The notes beneath the pieces were generated by a model. It was given only the letters and a program-made list of their open reading frames with translations. It did not search any database and was not told the DNA's origin. From the NCBI RefSeq assembly GCF_029784165.1, contig NC_073696.1, forward strand, positions 49,421,315-49,485,314: 64,000 bases of DNA. Direction: 5' to 3'. Within the stretch, counting starts at the first letter, position 1. Each line of letters opens with the position of its first letter. Position numbers and translations under genes: made by a program. Below, in pieces: positions 46,471-59,301 of the stretch. The stretch is from Wyeomyia smithii (lineage: Eukaryota; Arthropoda; Insecta; Diptera; Culicidae).

Positions 46471-47399
46471 ATTTGTGATTGCCATAGTTTTATTCTTCTA
46501 TCATCTTTTTTATCCATTTTTTGTATTCCCGCCCAATATATCATCGAGTTTTAAGTGAAGAAACCTCGTAAGAACATGTTCTAAAAATTTTTGATTAGAT
46601 TTTGTAAATTGAAAACTTTACTAAAATTGATCAGACAAATGATCTTTAAAACCACGTACGGTTAAAAAAATGGTTGATGTAGACGATAGATGGTTCCCCA
46701 AGCAGCACCTGCAGTTCGTGATTCATTCGCATTTTCCACTTTCCGCAGTAGCGCGTTGGTCCTCCACAAGCATAGTACATGTCTCATGGCCGGAAAGGAG
46801 TTCTCTTGAACTTGTTCCGTGTCCATGAATGATCGTTTTATCAAAAAAATATTTTTTTCAATACTGGAACATTTTTTACGCCAATGTTCAATGGGAGCAA
46901 GTGAATGAACTCGTTATTAGATCATTTTCGAGCAGTTGTCTGCTTTGAGCACTCTTGTAAATCTAAATTTTACTGAATGCCTTGATAACATTTTCATACA
47001 TGCGCTCAACCATAGTTTTTTTTTAATTGTTCTAAACATTCTAAAAATTTAAGCAGCTTTCTTATTGTTGTTGGTATTCAATTAAGCCGAACTGAATAAT
47101 AGTAAAAGATCTACTGTCCTTTTTCCAAACTGGTAGCTCTCTGTTATTTATGAACAGATTTAACAAAAAAAAAACTTCATACAGTGTTTAAACTACTTCC
47201 ATCTTCATCAAACTGAATGTTTATGTAACGTGTGTTATCAATTTTTATAAAATCACTACATCAGCTGAAATTTGGACACACCTCCCGAAAGCAGGGAAGC
47301 ATATTTACCTTTGAAAAGAGCAACCAGCTGTGTTTGGTTTTCCTTTGCCATCTACCACGTATCGCTAGAGAGCTTGAGCATACCGACAGTATCGCGCAC
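46471..47399. other. Unassigned sequence
   Basis: No recognisable gene or repeat. Short overlapping frames only. Confidence 0.4.
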
Positions 47400-47707
47400 C
47401 ATGTGAGTGCATACTTCGAAAGCAGCACCACCGCTGCTACTGCGCCATCCGCAATGATTTATGTTCAATTAACAGATTTGTGGAGCAGCATTGCGTGTAT
47501 GTTTTGGCGTACCGCAATGATGCTGTGAAGGAGTCTCGCTCGTCTTACTGCCACGCTGTGCCACTGGGATGGTACGAGTGGGTGTAATGTGGGTTACCTC
47601 ATGCCGCACAATTGATAAGAGGCAAACGATGAGGTAAGCTAAAGCACACCCGTGCACCGGGAGAGAAGGTGCTGCTGCTGCTGCTGCACGGAGCAAGATA
47701 GTAAGTG
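47400..47707 (+). other. Candidate host exon or 5' leader ending in a donor site
   Basis: A GC-richer stretch with a GCTGCTGCTGCTGCTGC run (47670-47686) ends at GAGCAAGATA directly before GTAAGTG (47701-47707), a near-consensus splice donor. Open frames on both strands overlap here with no recognisable domain. Untranslated leader is as likely as coding. Confidence 0.22.
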
Positions 47708-49299
47708 TTTTAGTGTGCCCGCTGGATTCGATACCATTTGTCACTGGTTGCGCAACAACAAACATGAGGAGCGCAGAGTGCAGAGCGTAAGAACTGCAAA
47801 GCCGTTAGACACGTGTGTGAAATTTCCCCGCCTTTCGCAGCGACCGCTAGTGGTGTGCAGTGTGATCAATTGATTGATTGAATGACAAGTGTAGCGACTG
47901 CGACGTAGCGTAATTCTGTTGGAATTTATAGTAAATAGTTTTCCAACAGCAGGATGGAAGGAAAAGGAAAATGGAATTAAATAACATGCGATAAATTTGG
48001 CCCGAGCGTCGTTGCACAAAATTGCGAGGCAGCAATGCCATTTTTCGATCTGAATTCGTTTCACAAGCCGCGAGTATTAACTATCTTGGCATGTCTTTTC
48101 TGTTGTCGACGTGAGAGCGTAATAGAAATAATATTTTTAGTTATGACATAATTTCTCTCTATTGTGGCATATCTGAAACGAGATAAATGGAGATATAACC
48201 AGCTCGTCGTTTAAACAGAAGATAAAAAAACCTTTATCCAATGCTAGTAGTGCTGAAGCACGTATCACTGCAACCGTAATCGGTGGCAGGAATTTATGGC
48301 GGTTTATTGAAAGCAACTTTTATTCCCAACTATAAAGAAAATGTTTTTGATTCGCGGTGATCAGTGAGCATCCGAAAACGCAAAAAGGGTTTTGTTACGT
48401 AAAGGCTTCACATACTAATTGTAGATCTAATTTTTTTGTTATCATTGTCTAATAATAATTGAATTTTCTCATTGTCTAATAATAATTTTAAATTTGAGAA
48501 AATAATTTTGTTTCTAAACTTTTTATTTGAGGTTCTGTAATTTTACAACTATTCAATAATAGATATTTTTGGAGACTTCTATTATCGGATTGTCGTTAAT
48601 GGTATATGTCTAGTAGTATTTCTCGGGTCAACAATATAGATAACTACATTATCTTACTGTCCATCACATGCCCATTGTGGAACTGTCACAAAAACATTTC
48701 ACTGGATAAACTGGTTGCATGGGCGTTCAGCTTATTACGAATTCTGGAAAATGATTCCATAAATAAGAGTAGTCAGTCAGAGTTGAAAAGTCGATGCCAC
48801 TGTCGACTGCCGCCGCGCCAGGAGATGACCTGTCGTGATACAGTAAATCGGAATGGACAAATTGCTACTGCATCAAAAGTGACGCGGAGCGCAGCAGCCG
48901 GATGACTGCCGATGTCAACTCGGCACGTTTCTCAAACACGAGCTCGATTGCTAGACGTCAGAAGATCAGCCTTCCCCTAGAGCCCAGACTTGGTGCCGAT
49001 CGTGCTTCGCCTGGCTGCGTACAGATCAAGAGATCAACGGTTGCCAATCGTCCTCGAGTCTCTCGGTGCTCTCATTGCCACCAGATAGTATCGTGATGCG
49101 AGAGCTAGGGTCTCGCTTTAAGACCTTAGCGGACGGGGATGCCGATATAGTTTAGCGGATAGTGAATATATAACCTATAATCAATCCACGTCGGTTGTAG
49201 CTTGTTTTTTCTGTTGTTTGCTACAATTGTGTGGTCGACTTAAAACAGTTTTTTTTTTAACATTATTTTACTCAAAGAGCTTTAACGTTCTCTTGAGTT
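47708..49299. other. Unassigned, with one ATG frame
   Basis: The stretch 48750-49130 is GC-richer than its surroundings and contains a 64-codon ATG frame at 48902-49096 (start MTADVNSARFSNTSS, end SRCSHCHQIVS). A CxxC pair near its end is suggestive but not a defined domain. It may be exon, untranslated sequence or chance. Confidence 0.25.
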
Positions 49300-50107
49300 G
49301 TAAAAAATCTGCTTGTTTCTTTGGTCGTTGAACAGCTCTCAGCCACGGTATGATCAGCTTCCAGCAGAGCACGAGTGCTTGGCGACTTTCAGTTTTGATT
49401 TCAAGTTGTAAGCTGTACTATTTTTTTTTTGCTGTTGTTTGTTCCCTGATGCTGTGTCGCCGCCGTCATCGTCTTCGTCGTTGGCGTTACTCGCGGAAGA
49501 CGCTAAGGTGCGGCACGAAAAGTGGAGACTTTTTGTTTGCTCTAACTTTCTTATATATGAGAGTACCCACTTTAAACTGGAGCAAACCATACGTACACTG
49601 GGGAATGTCAAAAATGATCTGGAGAATCCGGAAAACATTAATCTGTTGATGTAAGATTAGCTCAAGCAGACTAATTTTCGCAACGCGGTATTACGTCTGT
49701 TTCGCCGTGATGCCGTATGTTGTGCTGGGTTGAAACTGATCTTATAGGTTGGTAGCAAGTAGAAACAGGCATAGTGTTTGGAAATATTTTAGAGCCTAAC
49801 TTAAAATGAATTTACGTATGAAGTAAATGGCCCAACTCTAAATATTTTTTTCGGTGTTGCTCTTTAAAAGGTGTTTTGTCATACAAACTCTTTTGTATGT
49901 ATTCTGATCGATCGGTTAATGTAAACGCAGTCTCCGATGGTGATCTATGTGGGCTCTCTGTGCTGTCTGATTGTTGAGACCTCCGCGAGAGAAAAAAACT
50001 CTTACCTTTACCTACGATAAGCTACGCACGAAACGAAGCTGTGAGAGATGACGGCAAGATAGGGATGATCAGTGATCGCAAGCTGAAAATGTGTTCGGCA
50101 TGTAAGT
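49300..50107 (+). other. Candidate host 5' exon ending in GTAAGT
   Basis: The sequence is GC-richer than the flanks, includes GACGATGAAGACGATGACGG-type runs on the minus strand (49455-49485), and ends with AAAATGTGTTCGGCAT followed by GTAAGTATT (donor 50102-50107). If this is a spliced transcript, the last codons before the donor would start MCSA. No family was recognised. Confidence 0.25.
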
Positions 50108-50489
50108 ATTATCGAACAGGTATTTTAACCATGCACAAACCCTTATGATAGCAACATATTCTAATAATTTACTTTTTGCAAAATGTAGTCATTTAAGAAC
50201 AACCAATAAAACCAAATTTCTACCCAGGAAATAACTGAAACTAACTTAAATGAGATAATATTAATTATCCAAATAATCCAAATATATGAAAACACCTGGT
50301 GACGAGTTCATATTTTATAATGTGTTAAAACATATTCCTGAGAGCGTGATGTGATTTTAGTAATGAATTTCAATAATTGTTTTAAAATAGATTTTTCTCT
50401 AATGGAAAAATGCTCCAATTTTAAAGTCGAATAAGGAATCTCGCAGAGGTGCTGTTTTCCGAGCTTTTTACTTTTAAAAAATCATTAAA
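50108..50489. other. Unassigned AT-rich spacer
   Basis: Possible start of an intron after the GTAAGT at 50102. No feature was recognised. Confidence 0.35.
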
Positions 50490-51388
50490 TCTTCTATACC
50501 TATAAAAATGAAGGCCGGTCTGTCTGTCTGATCCATATAGGCTCGGAAACTACTGAACCGATCGACGTGAAAATTTGTATGTAGGGGTTTTAGGGACTGA
50601 GAAAGGTTCCTATGATGGTTTGAGACCCCTCCCTCCTCTGAAGGGCGGGCCCCCATACAAATGAAACGCAAATTTCTGCACATCACAAGACTAACCAAGC
50701 AAATTAGACCAAATTTGGCATGTGGATGTTTCTAGGAGTAACAAATACACTAAAGTCGCTTTTTACGCGGTTTTTTTACGCGGATTCCGGAATTTACGTG
50801 ACAACATTTCGAATTGTAAGATGGCGACATCCAGTGTCTGGAAAACAGCCGAAATGACCAATTAACACCCAATATGGGTGTTTCTTAAACCAGAATGACA
50901 CACAGGGGCCAGAAATTGTCTCCAAATGCCATTTTGAAATCCAAGATGGCGACTTCCGGTTTCCTAAAAACAGCGGCAAATGACTAGATATTTCTGGAAT
51001 TGTTATGATGCACTGAAGCCACAAATCGACCTATCAACCTCAGACAACATTTTTAATTGTTAGATGGCGACTTCCTGTGTCTGGAAAACGGCCGAGAATG
51101 ACCAAATACCACCCTATATTAGTGTTTCTTTAACCAGGTTGACGCTTAGAGACCAGAAATTGTTTCCAAATGCCATTTTGAAATCCAAGATGGCGACTTC
51201 CGGTTTCTGAATAACAGAGGCAAATTACCAAATACCACCCAGTATGTGTATTTCCGGAATTGTTATGATGCATTGAAGCCACAAATCGACCTCAGACAAC
51301 ATTTTGAATTGTAAGATGGCGACCTCCGGTGTCCGGAAAACAGCCTAAAGTGACCAATAGGCGGGACGAAGTTTGCCGGGTCAGTTAG
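50490..51388 (+). mobile_element. Non-autonomous Helitron-like element with internal tandem repeats
   Basis: The 5' end, after an A, starts TCTTCTATACCTATAAAAAT then GAAGGCCGGTCTGTCTGTC, a start seen on insect Helitron-like repeats. The 3' end is GGCGGGACGAAGTTTGCCGG then GTCAGTTAG before a T, a slightly mutated CTAG end preceded by a short GC stem. Inside, after an ACGCG block (50752-50805), a unit of about 245 bp is repeated: its marker GATGGCGAC(A/T/C)TCC(A/T/G)GTGTC(T/C)GG occurs at 50820, 51064 and 51315, alternating with CCAAGATGGCGACTTCCGGT at 50941 and 51187. No protein is encoded. A full Helitron would be needed to move it. Confidence 0.6.
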
Positions 51389-53399
51389 TAATTAATAAAT
51401 GCAAGGTTGTTTCAAATAAATTTCACACAAAAGTTAGTTTTAAGTAGACACTGAAACTGCAACTTTTTCAAAAAGTTCGTTCTCGAAAGATTATTAGTTT
51501 CGTCAATCAGAGGGATAATAGCCTTGAGTAAAGCTACTTTCTCTTAGGGGTTGATTTTCTTTGGATGATCTGCTCACTTCAAATGATCATTCAAGTTGAA
51601 ATTGTCAGAATTCAGAAGAAATCATTTTTAGTTAATCTGCCATACCACTTTTCGAATATGCTAAATGCACGGGCTAATGCGGAATAATTTTATTCAACAC
51701 GTATTGCGAAGACGAAGACGTAAGAAAGGAAATTATTCAGTCGCATATCCAAGACTTCAACTTTATATTTTGCTTTGTCAACGACGACCTTAAAGTCGGG
51801 TAAGTAATGGGTGGACGTCTCCGCCATTCTCCATGCATGTCTGTTCCTTATTTTCCATTGTAATTTTTACGAAAAAGGCAATTCTTCAATGAAGAAGGGG
51901 GGACTGATATGCGATTAAAGGCAGTATAAAAATATTCAGATATTTTCTTTATCTACTTGTAGAAGCTCCCATCGCTTCTAAAACATGATTTATCGTTTGG
52001 TTTAATAAGCCAGGAGCTTCTGCTCTTAGATTGGACTTGAAGTTTGGGGAATTGTTTGATATATGGTCAAAAGCAAAGCAAAGCCTTGGTGCAAAGTCAA
52101 CCTTCCGATTCGGCACTCGACCTTCTGTTTCATTCATACACAGACTTCGCAGCTAACTGTTTAGTGTACAGAACACGATCCAACTGACACTAACAGTCTC
52201 TCCCGAGCCGAAACTTGACGATTTGGTTGCATTTTTTTGACGACGATTGGTTGCATTTTTCGACAAATAAACAAATACACTGAAATTACTATCACCCCGA
52301 GGTATTATCAGCAAAAATTGCATCTCTGGAAAATAAAGTCAAAATTTCTCTGGTGCTAAGCAATCTTCTTCTTAAAGTTTGTTTTTATCTCGGGATATGT
52401 TATACCAATAAACAGTCTATAAATTGCATTTTAGGAATCAAACAACATTTTTTTTTTTGAGCGACTCTAATTATGGGTACAATTTTTGTTCCTATATTGC
52501 TAATATAACTGATACTTTACCTTTGATTGGATGATGGAACTAGCTATAAAATTCAGAAAATATATAAATTTTGATAAATTTTGATATTTGTTCTAGATTA
52601 AATACCGCAAAGAAAGGGAGAGGCTCTGGCAGCACGGCTATCGTCAGCACGGGTGTATTGTCTGCTTAGTTTAAATTACAAGTGTTTTTCCCTCGGTTCT
52701 TTTGCTGGACCTATTGTGATTGACGAGAGTGGTTGCTGCAAGCTGTAGAGGCGCTCGAATATGCAACGATTTCAATGGGTTCAGGAAGATAAGTACTGAT
52801 TATTGTTTCGATTTTGTTATGTGTTGGTATTCGCGCTCATATCCAGTAAAAAATATTCGACGTTCTATCTTACGCCGCACTGATAGTGTAGAAAAATATC
52901 GCGTGTATGGATTGCAATATCAGTTTTTTCCTATATTTTTATCTTCATCATACATTCTTTATGCGTTGTACATACGCTGGTAAACGTGATTATACCATTT
53001 CACGAACTGGTAGGATATACGGTATTTTCTGATGTTGATGTTGCTTTTACGTGCGTTATACCAGCGGTTCCATGTTTTCTGTTGAAAGTTTATTCATGAA
53101 TTCGATAGTCGTGTAGGGTCATTTTTGTTTCGCTCGACCTGTGAATCGTCACATCTCAGTGCTCTGATTTTTCCATTTTTTGCCGATAACGTTTGTTGTT
53201 GTGATAGATGCGTGAACGTGTGGATGATCTGTTTGGATGACTCTATGCGGTGAATGGTTGTAGAAAGGAGCGACACGTCTGTGCAAGCGCTGCAATGTTG
53301 TTATAATAACTTATTTCTCACAGGGTTCAGCGGTGGTTTTTGAAGTGTTCCTTAGTACGCTTCTCACATTGTTTGATGTGCCTTTAGCGTAGATGAGGC
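51389..53399. other. Unassigned sequence upstream of the R1-like element
   Basis: AT-rich to about 52.6 kb, with T-runs. From 52.6 kb the composition becomes more balanced and could be the 5' UTR of the R1-type element, but no motif confirms this. Confidence 0.35.
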
Positions 53400-54200
53400 T
53401 CAAAAGAAGCACTCTGATCTTTTGGCTCGAGCGGAGGCGGCCAAGAAGGAGGCCAGGAGGGTGACTGTATCTACACAAGTGCAGACGGACGCCCCCTCAT
53501 TCGCAGCGGTTTGCTTTACGGGGCAAGTCGCCCAAAGAATAAGAAAGTCTCCAGGGGAAGGGGCCCCCGGGAACACAAAAAACGGTTGTTTGTTTTACTC
53601 CCGGGAGACAACGCATCAACTGGCTTAGGGTTTACTGGAAAACCGGCCAGGATGGTAAGATTCGTCAAGATGGCGAAGCGGCCAAACGACCAAAGAAGGT
53701 CAAGAAGACGCGGAGCAGGAAGGACACCATCTTACTCAAGACAGATGTGTCTAAGTACGCCGAATTCTTGAAGAAAACGAGAGGCAAAACTTAGCTCAAG
53801 GATTAAGGAGAAGATGTGCGGAGTATCCTTCGATATCGCACTGGCGAGATGACCCTTGACCTCCAAAAGGACGCGAGGAACGAAGACGCTACCTACAAGT
53901 CGGCAGCAGGACAGATTCTAGAGAAGAAAGTGCAAGGCACTCGTCTCGGAGGTGACTCTTTAGCACAAACCCTCAAAGAGAAATGCGGTGTGAAGGAAGC
54001 CACTGAGTCAAACCACCTTCGAAAGGGTCCAGCGGGAATCCAGGTGGCCACCTTTCGACTAGCGTCAGAGAATGCGAACAAGCTTAAGTTTGGCTGATCA
54101 GTATGCCCTATGGGTATATTTCTGCAACCTGACGTTTGCTTCAGGTGCTTTAAGTTAGAGCACAAATCCTCCTTCGGGAAAACGGGAAACCAGACACTTT
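53400..54200 (+). pseudogene. R1-like ORF1 (gag-like) remnant
   Basis: A charged N-terminal stretch (LARAEAAKKEARRVTVSTQV) is followed, in shifted frames, by a Lys/Arg-rich segment (KMAKRPNDQRRSRRRGAG), then RYRTGEMTLDLQKDARNEDA and YKSAAGQILEKKVQG, typical of R1-clade ORF1. Then comes ATFRLASENANKLK, and a zinc-knuckle start (CPMGIFLQPDVCFRCFKLEH at about 54100-54163) with the first Cys pair and His visible. At least three frame changes are needed to read it. ORF1 proteins bind element RNA. Confidence 0.75.
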
Positions 54201-54329
54201 ACGGGAAACCACGGCTTAAGGGTGACGCAACTAAACCTGAATCACTACTACGTGGCCCAGCAGCCGCTATAACAAGCAGCCTCTGAGTCGTTGTCGGACC
54301 TCGGCATCGTATCGGCCCCCTACCGCATA

Positions 54330-56055
54330 CCTTACGGAAACCAGCATGGCTGCCATATGGACGACGGGCAAGTTCCCGGTTCAGGAGGTTGTGGCAATGT
54401 TAAAAAAGGGGTGCTCTACTGTTGTTATTATGCTCTGCCACGTTGGTCTATCCAAAGGTTCACCCAGACGGTTGACCTGTGAACTATGGATCTGAGGGGC
54501 CTAACGCCGTTGGTGGTGGTGGGTGATTTCGACGCTTGGGCTGTTGAGTGGGGAAGTCGCAACATCAACCTGTAGAGTTACAGCTTGTTGGAAGCTTCGG
54601 CAAAGCTCAACTTAGCCCTGACCAGCGTTGGGACCAAATGTACACACAGCAGAAATGGTGTGGAGTCGATCATCGACGTGATGTTCTTCTGCCTAGAACT
54701 GATCATGAACTAGAGAGTAGACAGACAATGGTTACACTACTAGCAATCACTAGTAGGTCGGCTATAGTGTGGACTGCAACGAGAGGCGGGAAACGGTGGG
54801 TATAGCCAGCACTCTGATCATCCGCGGGTGCAAGACGAAAAAGCAACAAGAAGAGAGCGCGAGGAGGGCAGTTTGTTCCGCCCGAGTACTAACCAATTAA
54901 TTGCCACACTATCGCGGGTGTGTGACGCCACCATGCCTTGGGCTCGCTAGCCTGGAGATGGGAAGCCACCGGTTTACTGGTGGGCTGACGCGATAGCGGA
55001 CCTTCGCGGTGCGTGCTTCCGGCACCAAGAGCGCCGAGGTAGCAACTTAGCGTAAGAAAATGGGCATCACACATGGGGTCACACTCGACGTGAAGAACGC
55101 GTTCAATAGCGCCAGCTGGGACTCCATAGCGCTTGCACTCAGGAGCATTCATGTACCGGTGTCGTTGTACAAGATTCTGGGAAACTATTTCCAGAATTAA
55201 GTACATTTTGACAGCTCTGAGGAAGGTCTGAAGTACGTCCCAATCACCAAAGGGGTTCCGCAAGGTTCTATTCTGGGCCCGGTGTTCTGGAGCGCCATGT
55301 ATAACGGTATGTTGAAACTCAAGTTCCCTGTAGCAACGCTTAAGGGTCTACGGCGAGACAATTGAAGAGGTCGAGTTAACGGCTGCGCCATTACCTCAAA
55401 GCGATCTTTGATGCTCTTATTGTCGACGATAAGCTTACGCTTGGGAGCCACATCGACTCTGCTTGCAAAAGGGCCTCATCGACTATTGCAGCACTATCTC
55501 GTATGATGTCCAATAGCTCAGCGGTGTATGGCTGTAAGTGAACACTTCTTGCCAGCATGGTTTCGTCTATACTTAAGTATGGTGGTCCGGTGTGGTTCAA
55601 AGCTTTCGGTACTAATTGTTATCGTGATAAATTGGAAAGTACCTACAGACTCGTTTGCCTCAGGGTTGCGTATCTTACAGTGTCGTACAATGCAATCTGC
55701 ATCTTGTCCGGCATTATGCCTATCAGCAGGAAGATGTAGAGTGTTTTGATCAAGGTGACACAAGGAGCATACGAAGTACCAGCAGGACATTCTTGATGGT
55801 CAGATGGCAGCAGGAATGGTTAGGCTTTAGGCAGTAGTAGCACAGAGGTCCACCATGTGTCCCGAGTTCGTGGATGTGGAGGAGACCGCTGAGCATGTCT
55901 TATTTGTATGCATTCACTTTGCGCATTCGGGGAGTGATATGATGGTAGTGAGCAGGCCAGATACAACTCCGGACAACTTGGTTCGGAAAATGTTTGAAGA
56001 CCCGAACATTTGGAGTGTGGTTCATGCTGACTGTCAGTCTCCAGGTGGTTAGCTT
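54330..56055 (+). pseudogene. R1-like ORF2 remnant: endonuclease and RT pieces
   Basis: Endonuclease motifs: CCYYALPRWSIQRFTQTVDL (54419-54482), then PLVVVGDFDAWAVEWGS with the GDF-A-W signature, and a TSRNGVESIID-like stretch near 54640-54680. RT: GVTLDVKNAFNSASWDSIAL (about 55076-55135, motif A Asp present) and KGVPQGSILGPVFW (about 55250-55292). The YADD active-site box is missing, lost in a deletion near 55330-55400. Later pieces: DDKLTLGSHIDSACKRASST, SSILKYGGPVWFKAFGTN and a C-terminal Cys/His stretch CPEFVDVEETAEHVLFVC (55858-55911). Several stops and shifts separate these blocks. Confidence 0.78.
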
Positions 56056-56339
56056 TGAGGTATAAGACCCCGACCCCGATATGTCTTTCTTGTTAGAATA
56101 TTTTCCTGCCACATCTTGATTTCTACATTTCTAGAACTATTTATTGCCTGTGCTTGTTATTGCTTCAATAGGCATTCTTTATAATGAATAAGTGAGCGCT
56201 TAAATTAGCTGTGAGAATATTTTCTCAAACGAACACATATCTTAACTACGCGTAAGAATTATTCAGGTCACCAAAAGATCAAGATAATCGTCACGTCACG
56301 AAAATTTAATCTCTTCTCAAACGAATGATTTGCAAACAA

Positions 56340-58038
56340 ACAAACGGTCCATTTTGAACACCTCTACCGAAACCTGTCTGCCGTGGGCCTGACCGGTAGC
56401 TACTCCACTCGAGACCCGAGCAGCGGTAGCCCTCCTTCGTGAAAATGCGACTCCACTCGCGCGTCACAACAAAACAAAACGCTCACGAAACGATGACGAC
56501 GACGCGACGGTCTCGCATACCGGTCCTCTTTTGCGCCTTGGCCAGGCACAGCACAGCATGGTATGGCATGCTGCTGCCGCCGCGCGCTGTTGATCGGTTG
56601 ATCGTGTGCGAGCGCTCTCACAGCACAGATCGCTCCTTCCAGCCCGGAGCCTAGCCACTACATGCCACAGAAGGCGCGCAATTCATACCCTCTCGGCTCG
56701 GCACATAGTCTGTCTATGCTGGCCAGCGCAGAAATTATTTAACCGCGATACGAATCGGTTGTGTTTTTGGCGTTTTCGCGTGCGATTTTTTTTCTAGTGG
56801 CTGATTGTTGTATACAACTTAATCCCGCTGCTTTGCGCGAGGATAGATTACTAGTCTATGTGAGTACGCGGCTTATCGGTTACATAGACGAGCAACGTTT
56901 CGCTATCAGGCGAGGTGCGTTGGGTGATATTTTGGTGACCCGGGGCTTACGAATTGTTGGGTTTAATTTCTGGGTTCTTTCTACGGCAATATTATTTATG
57001 ATATGACAGCGGTGAATCTATCTGCGGCTGGATTTCGTCTCTTTCTCTCTTTCTGTGGTGGTTTCAACGATATTTAATGACGATTCGATGGCCTGTGACG
57101 GATCTTCGGATAGTTTTTTTTCTCAGACGAATGATTTTTAAGTACAACTGAAAGTAGAAAGTGATACCGTTCGCAAAAACTTGCCCGGTAGAAGAAAGTT
57201 TGCTATATGCAAAAGTGCATGGGCAAAACAAGTGCTCGTTAAGGGAAGATTTCAAACGGCAACAATTGCATCCTCGGGAGGAACGGGTAGAGTAAGGCGA
57301 AGAAACGCAAAATAGTTGCGGAAAAATTACAGATACGAATCATATTGCCTGTTAGTGTATGAATCTTGTGCCAATGAAAACGAAAAGTAGTTTCCATTAA
57401 GTGCAGCTCTGGGGTGCGTTTGTGTGTGCGAGTGAATAAAGCCCGTGCGGCACAAGTGCCGAGGTGACTTACAGGACGGCTGGAGAATGCGCGTTTGTGG
57501 CAGTGGCGGCACTCGGGAGATAAATTCTGCAACCTGCCCGCACACTGGTGCCGCGGGGCATTTCGAAGGCTGATTTCATGCGATCACCGTCTCAGAACGT
57601 ATGTCGGCTGTGGTTGAGGGCCTAAACTCGACCAAGCTGACGGCGGAACTGCGGTGATCAAGGTTTCATCATTAGGATACTGTACGACTGTTTGGCTTCT
57701 GATTTGTTCCTACATTTTCGGCAGTCTAAGCTCTGTTTAAACTATGAAAAACTTGGTGAAACTTGTCGCAGTGTTCGACTTTATGAGTGTGATTTCGATT
57801 TTAAGTAGAACTCCGTTGGGGTATCCGGCTGATGTGAAGCGATTAAGTGTATACACATAGATAGACGGGTCGATATGACACGATTCATGGGCTGTTCGTC
57901 AATGTCAGATATTGGAAGTTACGCACCATTGACGCAAGGAAAGAACAGAACCTGCTACGTTAGTGGGCAGCTTGAGTTACGGGGACAGAGGAGGGTACAG
58001 AAACGATCAAACAAGTTTTTTTTCGGACGCGTGTAAGT
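56340..58038 (+). promoter_or_regulatory. GC-richer promoter / 5' leader-like region
   Basis: This is the most GC- and CpG-rich stretch in the right half. It includes ACGATGACGACGACGCGACG (56489), the palindrome GAGCGCTC (about 56610) and many short frames in all phases with no domain, as expected of untranslated first exons. GTAAGTG at 58033-58039 is a near-consensus donor after TTTTTCGGACGCGT. A short ATG frame at 57601-57657 (MSAVVEGLNSTKLTAELR then TGA) has host-like codons and is followed by GTGATC, another possible donor. No gene identity can be given; direction + is inferred from the donors. Confidence 0.35.
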
Positions 58039-59301
58039 GTACGATATGCTTTTGTTATTGTTCAGCTCCAAGAACCCTGAAGTGTGTGACATTTAGTGTC
58101 AGAAAAGCGGACTCGCTTTCGTTCGCTTCGCACTGAGCGGAGTGTGGTTGTTTTCAACGCGAGGAATGACGAGCCGGTGTGGCAGACGTGAACGTTTTCG
58201 CAGAGTTCGTAGCACGGATGTCGTGCTCGGAAATAGGGGTATTAGTATTTGAAACTGCTGTTTGGTTAGTTTTATACCTATATTCCTGCTGAAATTTATG
58301 GTATCGATGGATGAATTGTTGACATTCGAAGATTGATTGCTGGTGGTGTCGGCATTTGCATTTTCGACGGGGAAGTATCCCGGGTAACCTTTCGTGCTGA
58401 TCGGTATGGATCGTGTGTTTTTTTTTGCTAGAAAATGGAATAACTAAATGATAATAAATTGGTTTTCTACAATTTTGGGAGATTCGGAACAGGAATATGG
58501 AATATCTACAAAGATTAGAATAATATTAGACAGCTACAAATGTGAATGGAATGGTTTGAGTGCTTTCAAAACTTTTATAGAACTATGACTTCACTTCGCG
58601 ATTGAACTGTGTTCTATCGCGAAACGCACTAGATTTTGATTTATCATCTAAAAAATAACTGATAAAACTCCAAAGAACGCTGAGGATTTTCTAATTTATC
58701 TTTTTATTTCTCCAAACAAAAGTAGACTACTTACAGATTCATAGTTAACGTATTTATCAATATTTCTACAAGGTAGGGATATTTGATATTATTTCAATTG
58801 TGTGTGAAATATTCAGAAGAGGTTTTGGAAACTAAATTGTAAAATTGTGTAAAAATATGTGAGATGACCTTTTTTTTAAATCTCTTTTTTTGACTATTTT
58901 TCTCAGCATGAATTGAAATTTTTTTTAATGAAAATTGAGACAAACCACTAAAAGTCACCCATCGACATTTTGTCTTTGCTTCTTGTCATTATACCTATAT
59001 CGATATATAAAAAAAAGTTTGAGGTCCGACCTTTCCAAATGTTAGTCTTGATAATAAATAGATTTTTGGAGAAAAGTGTGCAAAGTTGCTTCGTTTAGTA
59101 GCATAGAATTTCATGAAATTCTGAGAAGGCGCGCCAGCCTCTTAGTCGATATAGTAGTCAATTATAGTAGCAAGAGGTGCCAACAGCAACTTGTAAAGTT
59201 TTCTAGATCAGTGAAATGGGTACTGTATAATCAAATAAATGGGCGAATTACTCATATTCAATCCAGTCGAATGTGGCTCTTGTGTAGGTAGAGAGAAAAT
59301 T
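58039..59301. other. Unassigned, possibly intron
   Basis: Composition falls back to AT-rich from about 58400. No repeat or coding motif was recognised. Confidence 0.35.

Larger units (their letters stand above)
53400..56055 (+). mobile_element. R1-clade non-LTR retrotransposon, heavily decayed
   Basis: Fragments of ORF1 (gag-like) and ORF2 (endonuclease and RT) follow each other in the expected order on the + strand, but at about half of normal length. Large internal deletions, frameshifts and stops are spread along it, so it is much older than the I-like element at 15 kb. The 3' end is placed near 56055 after the last recognisable coding sequence; no clear poly(A) or target duplication was seen. 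Canonical R1 inserts into 28S rDNA; no rDNA flanks are visible here, so this belongs to a dispersed R1-clade family. Confidence 0.78.

Noticed and set aside
55197..55790. Minus-strand frames across the R1-like element
   Set aside because: These are antisense shadows of the degraded + strand RT region.
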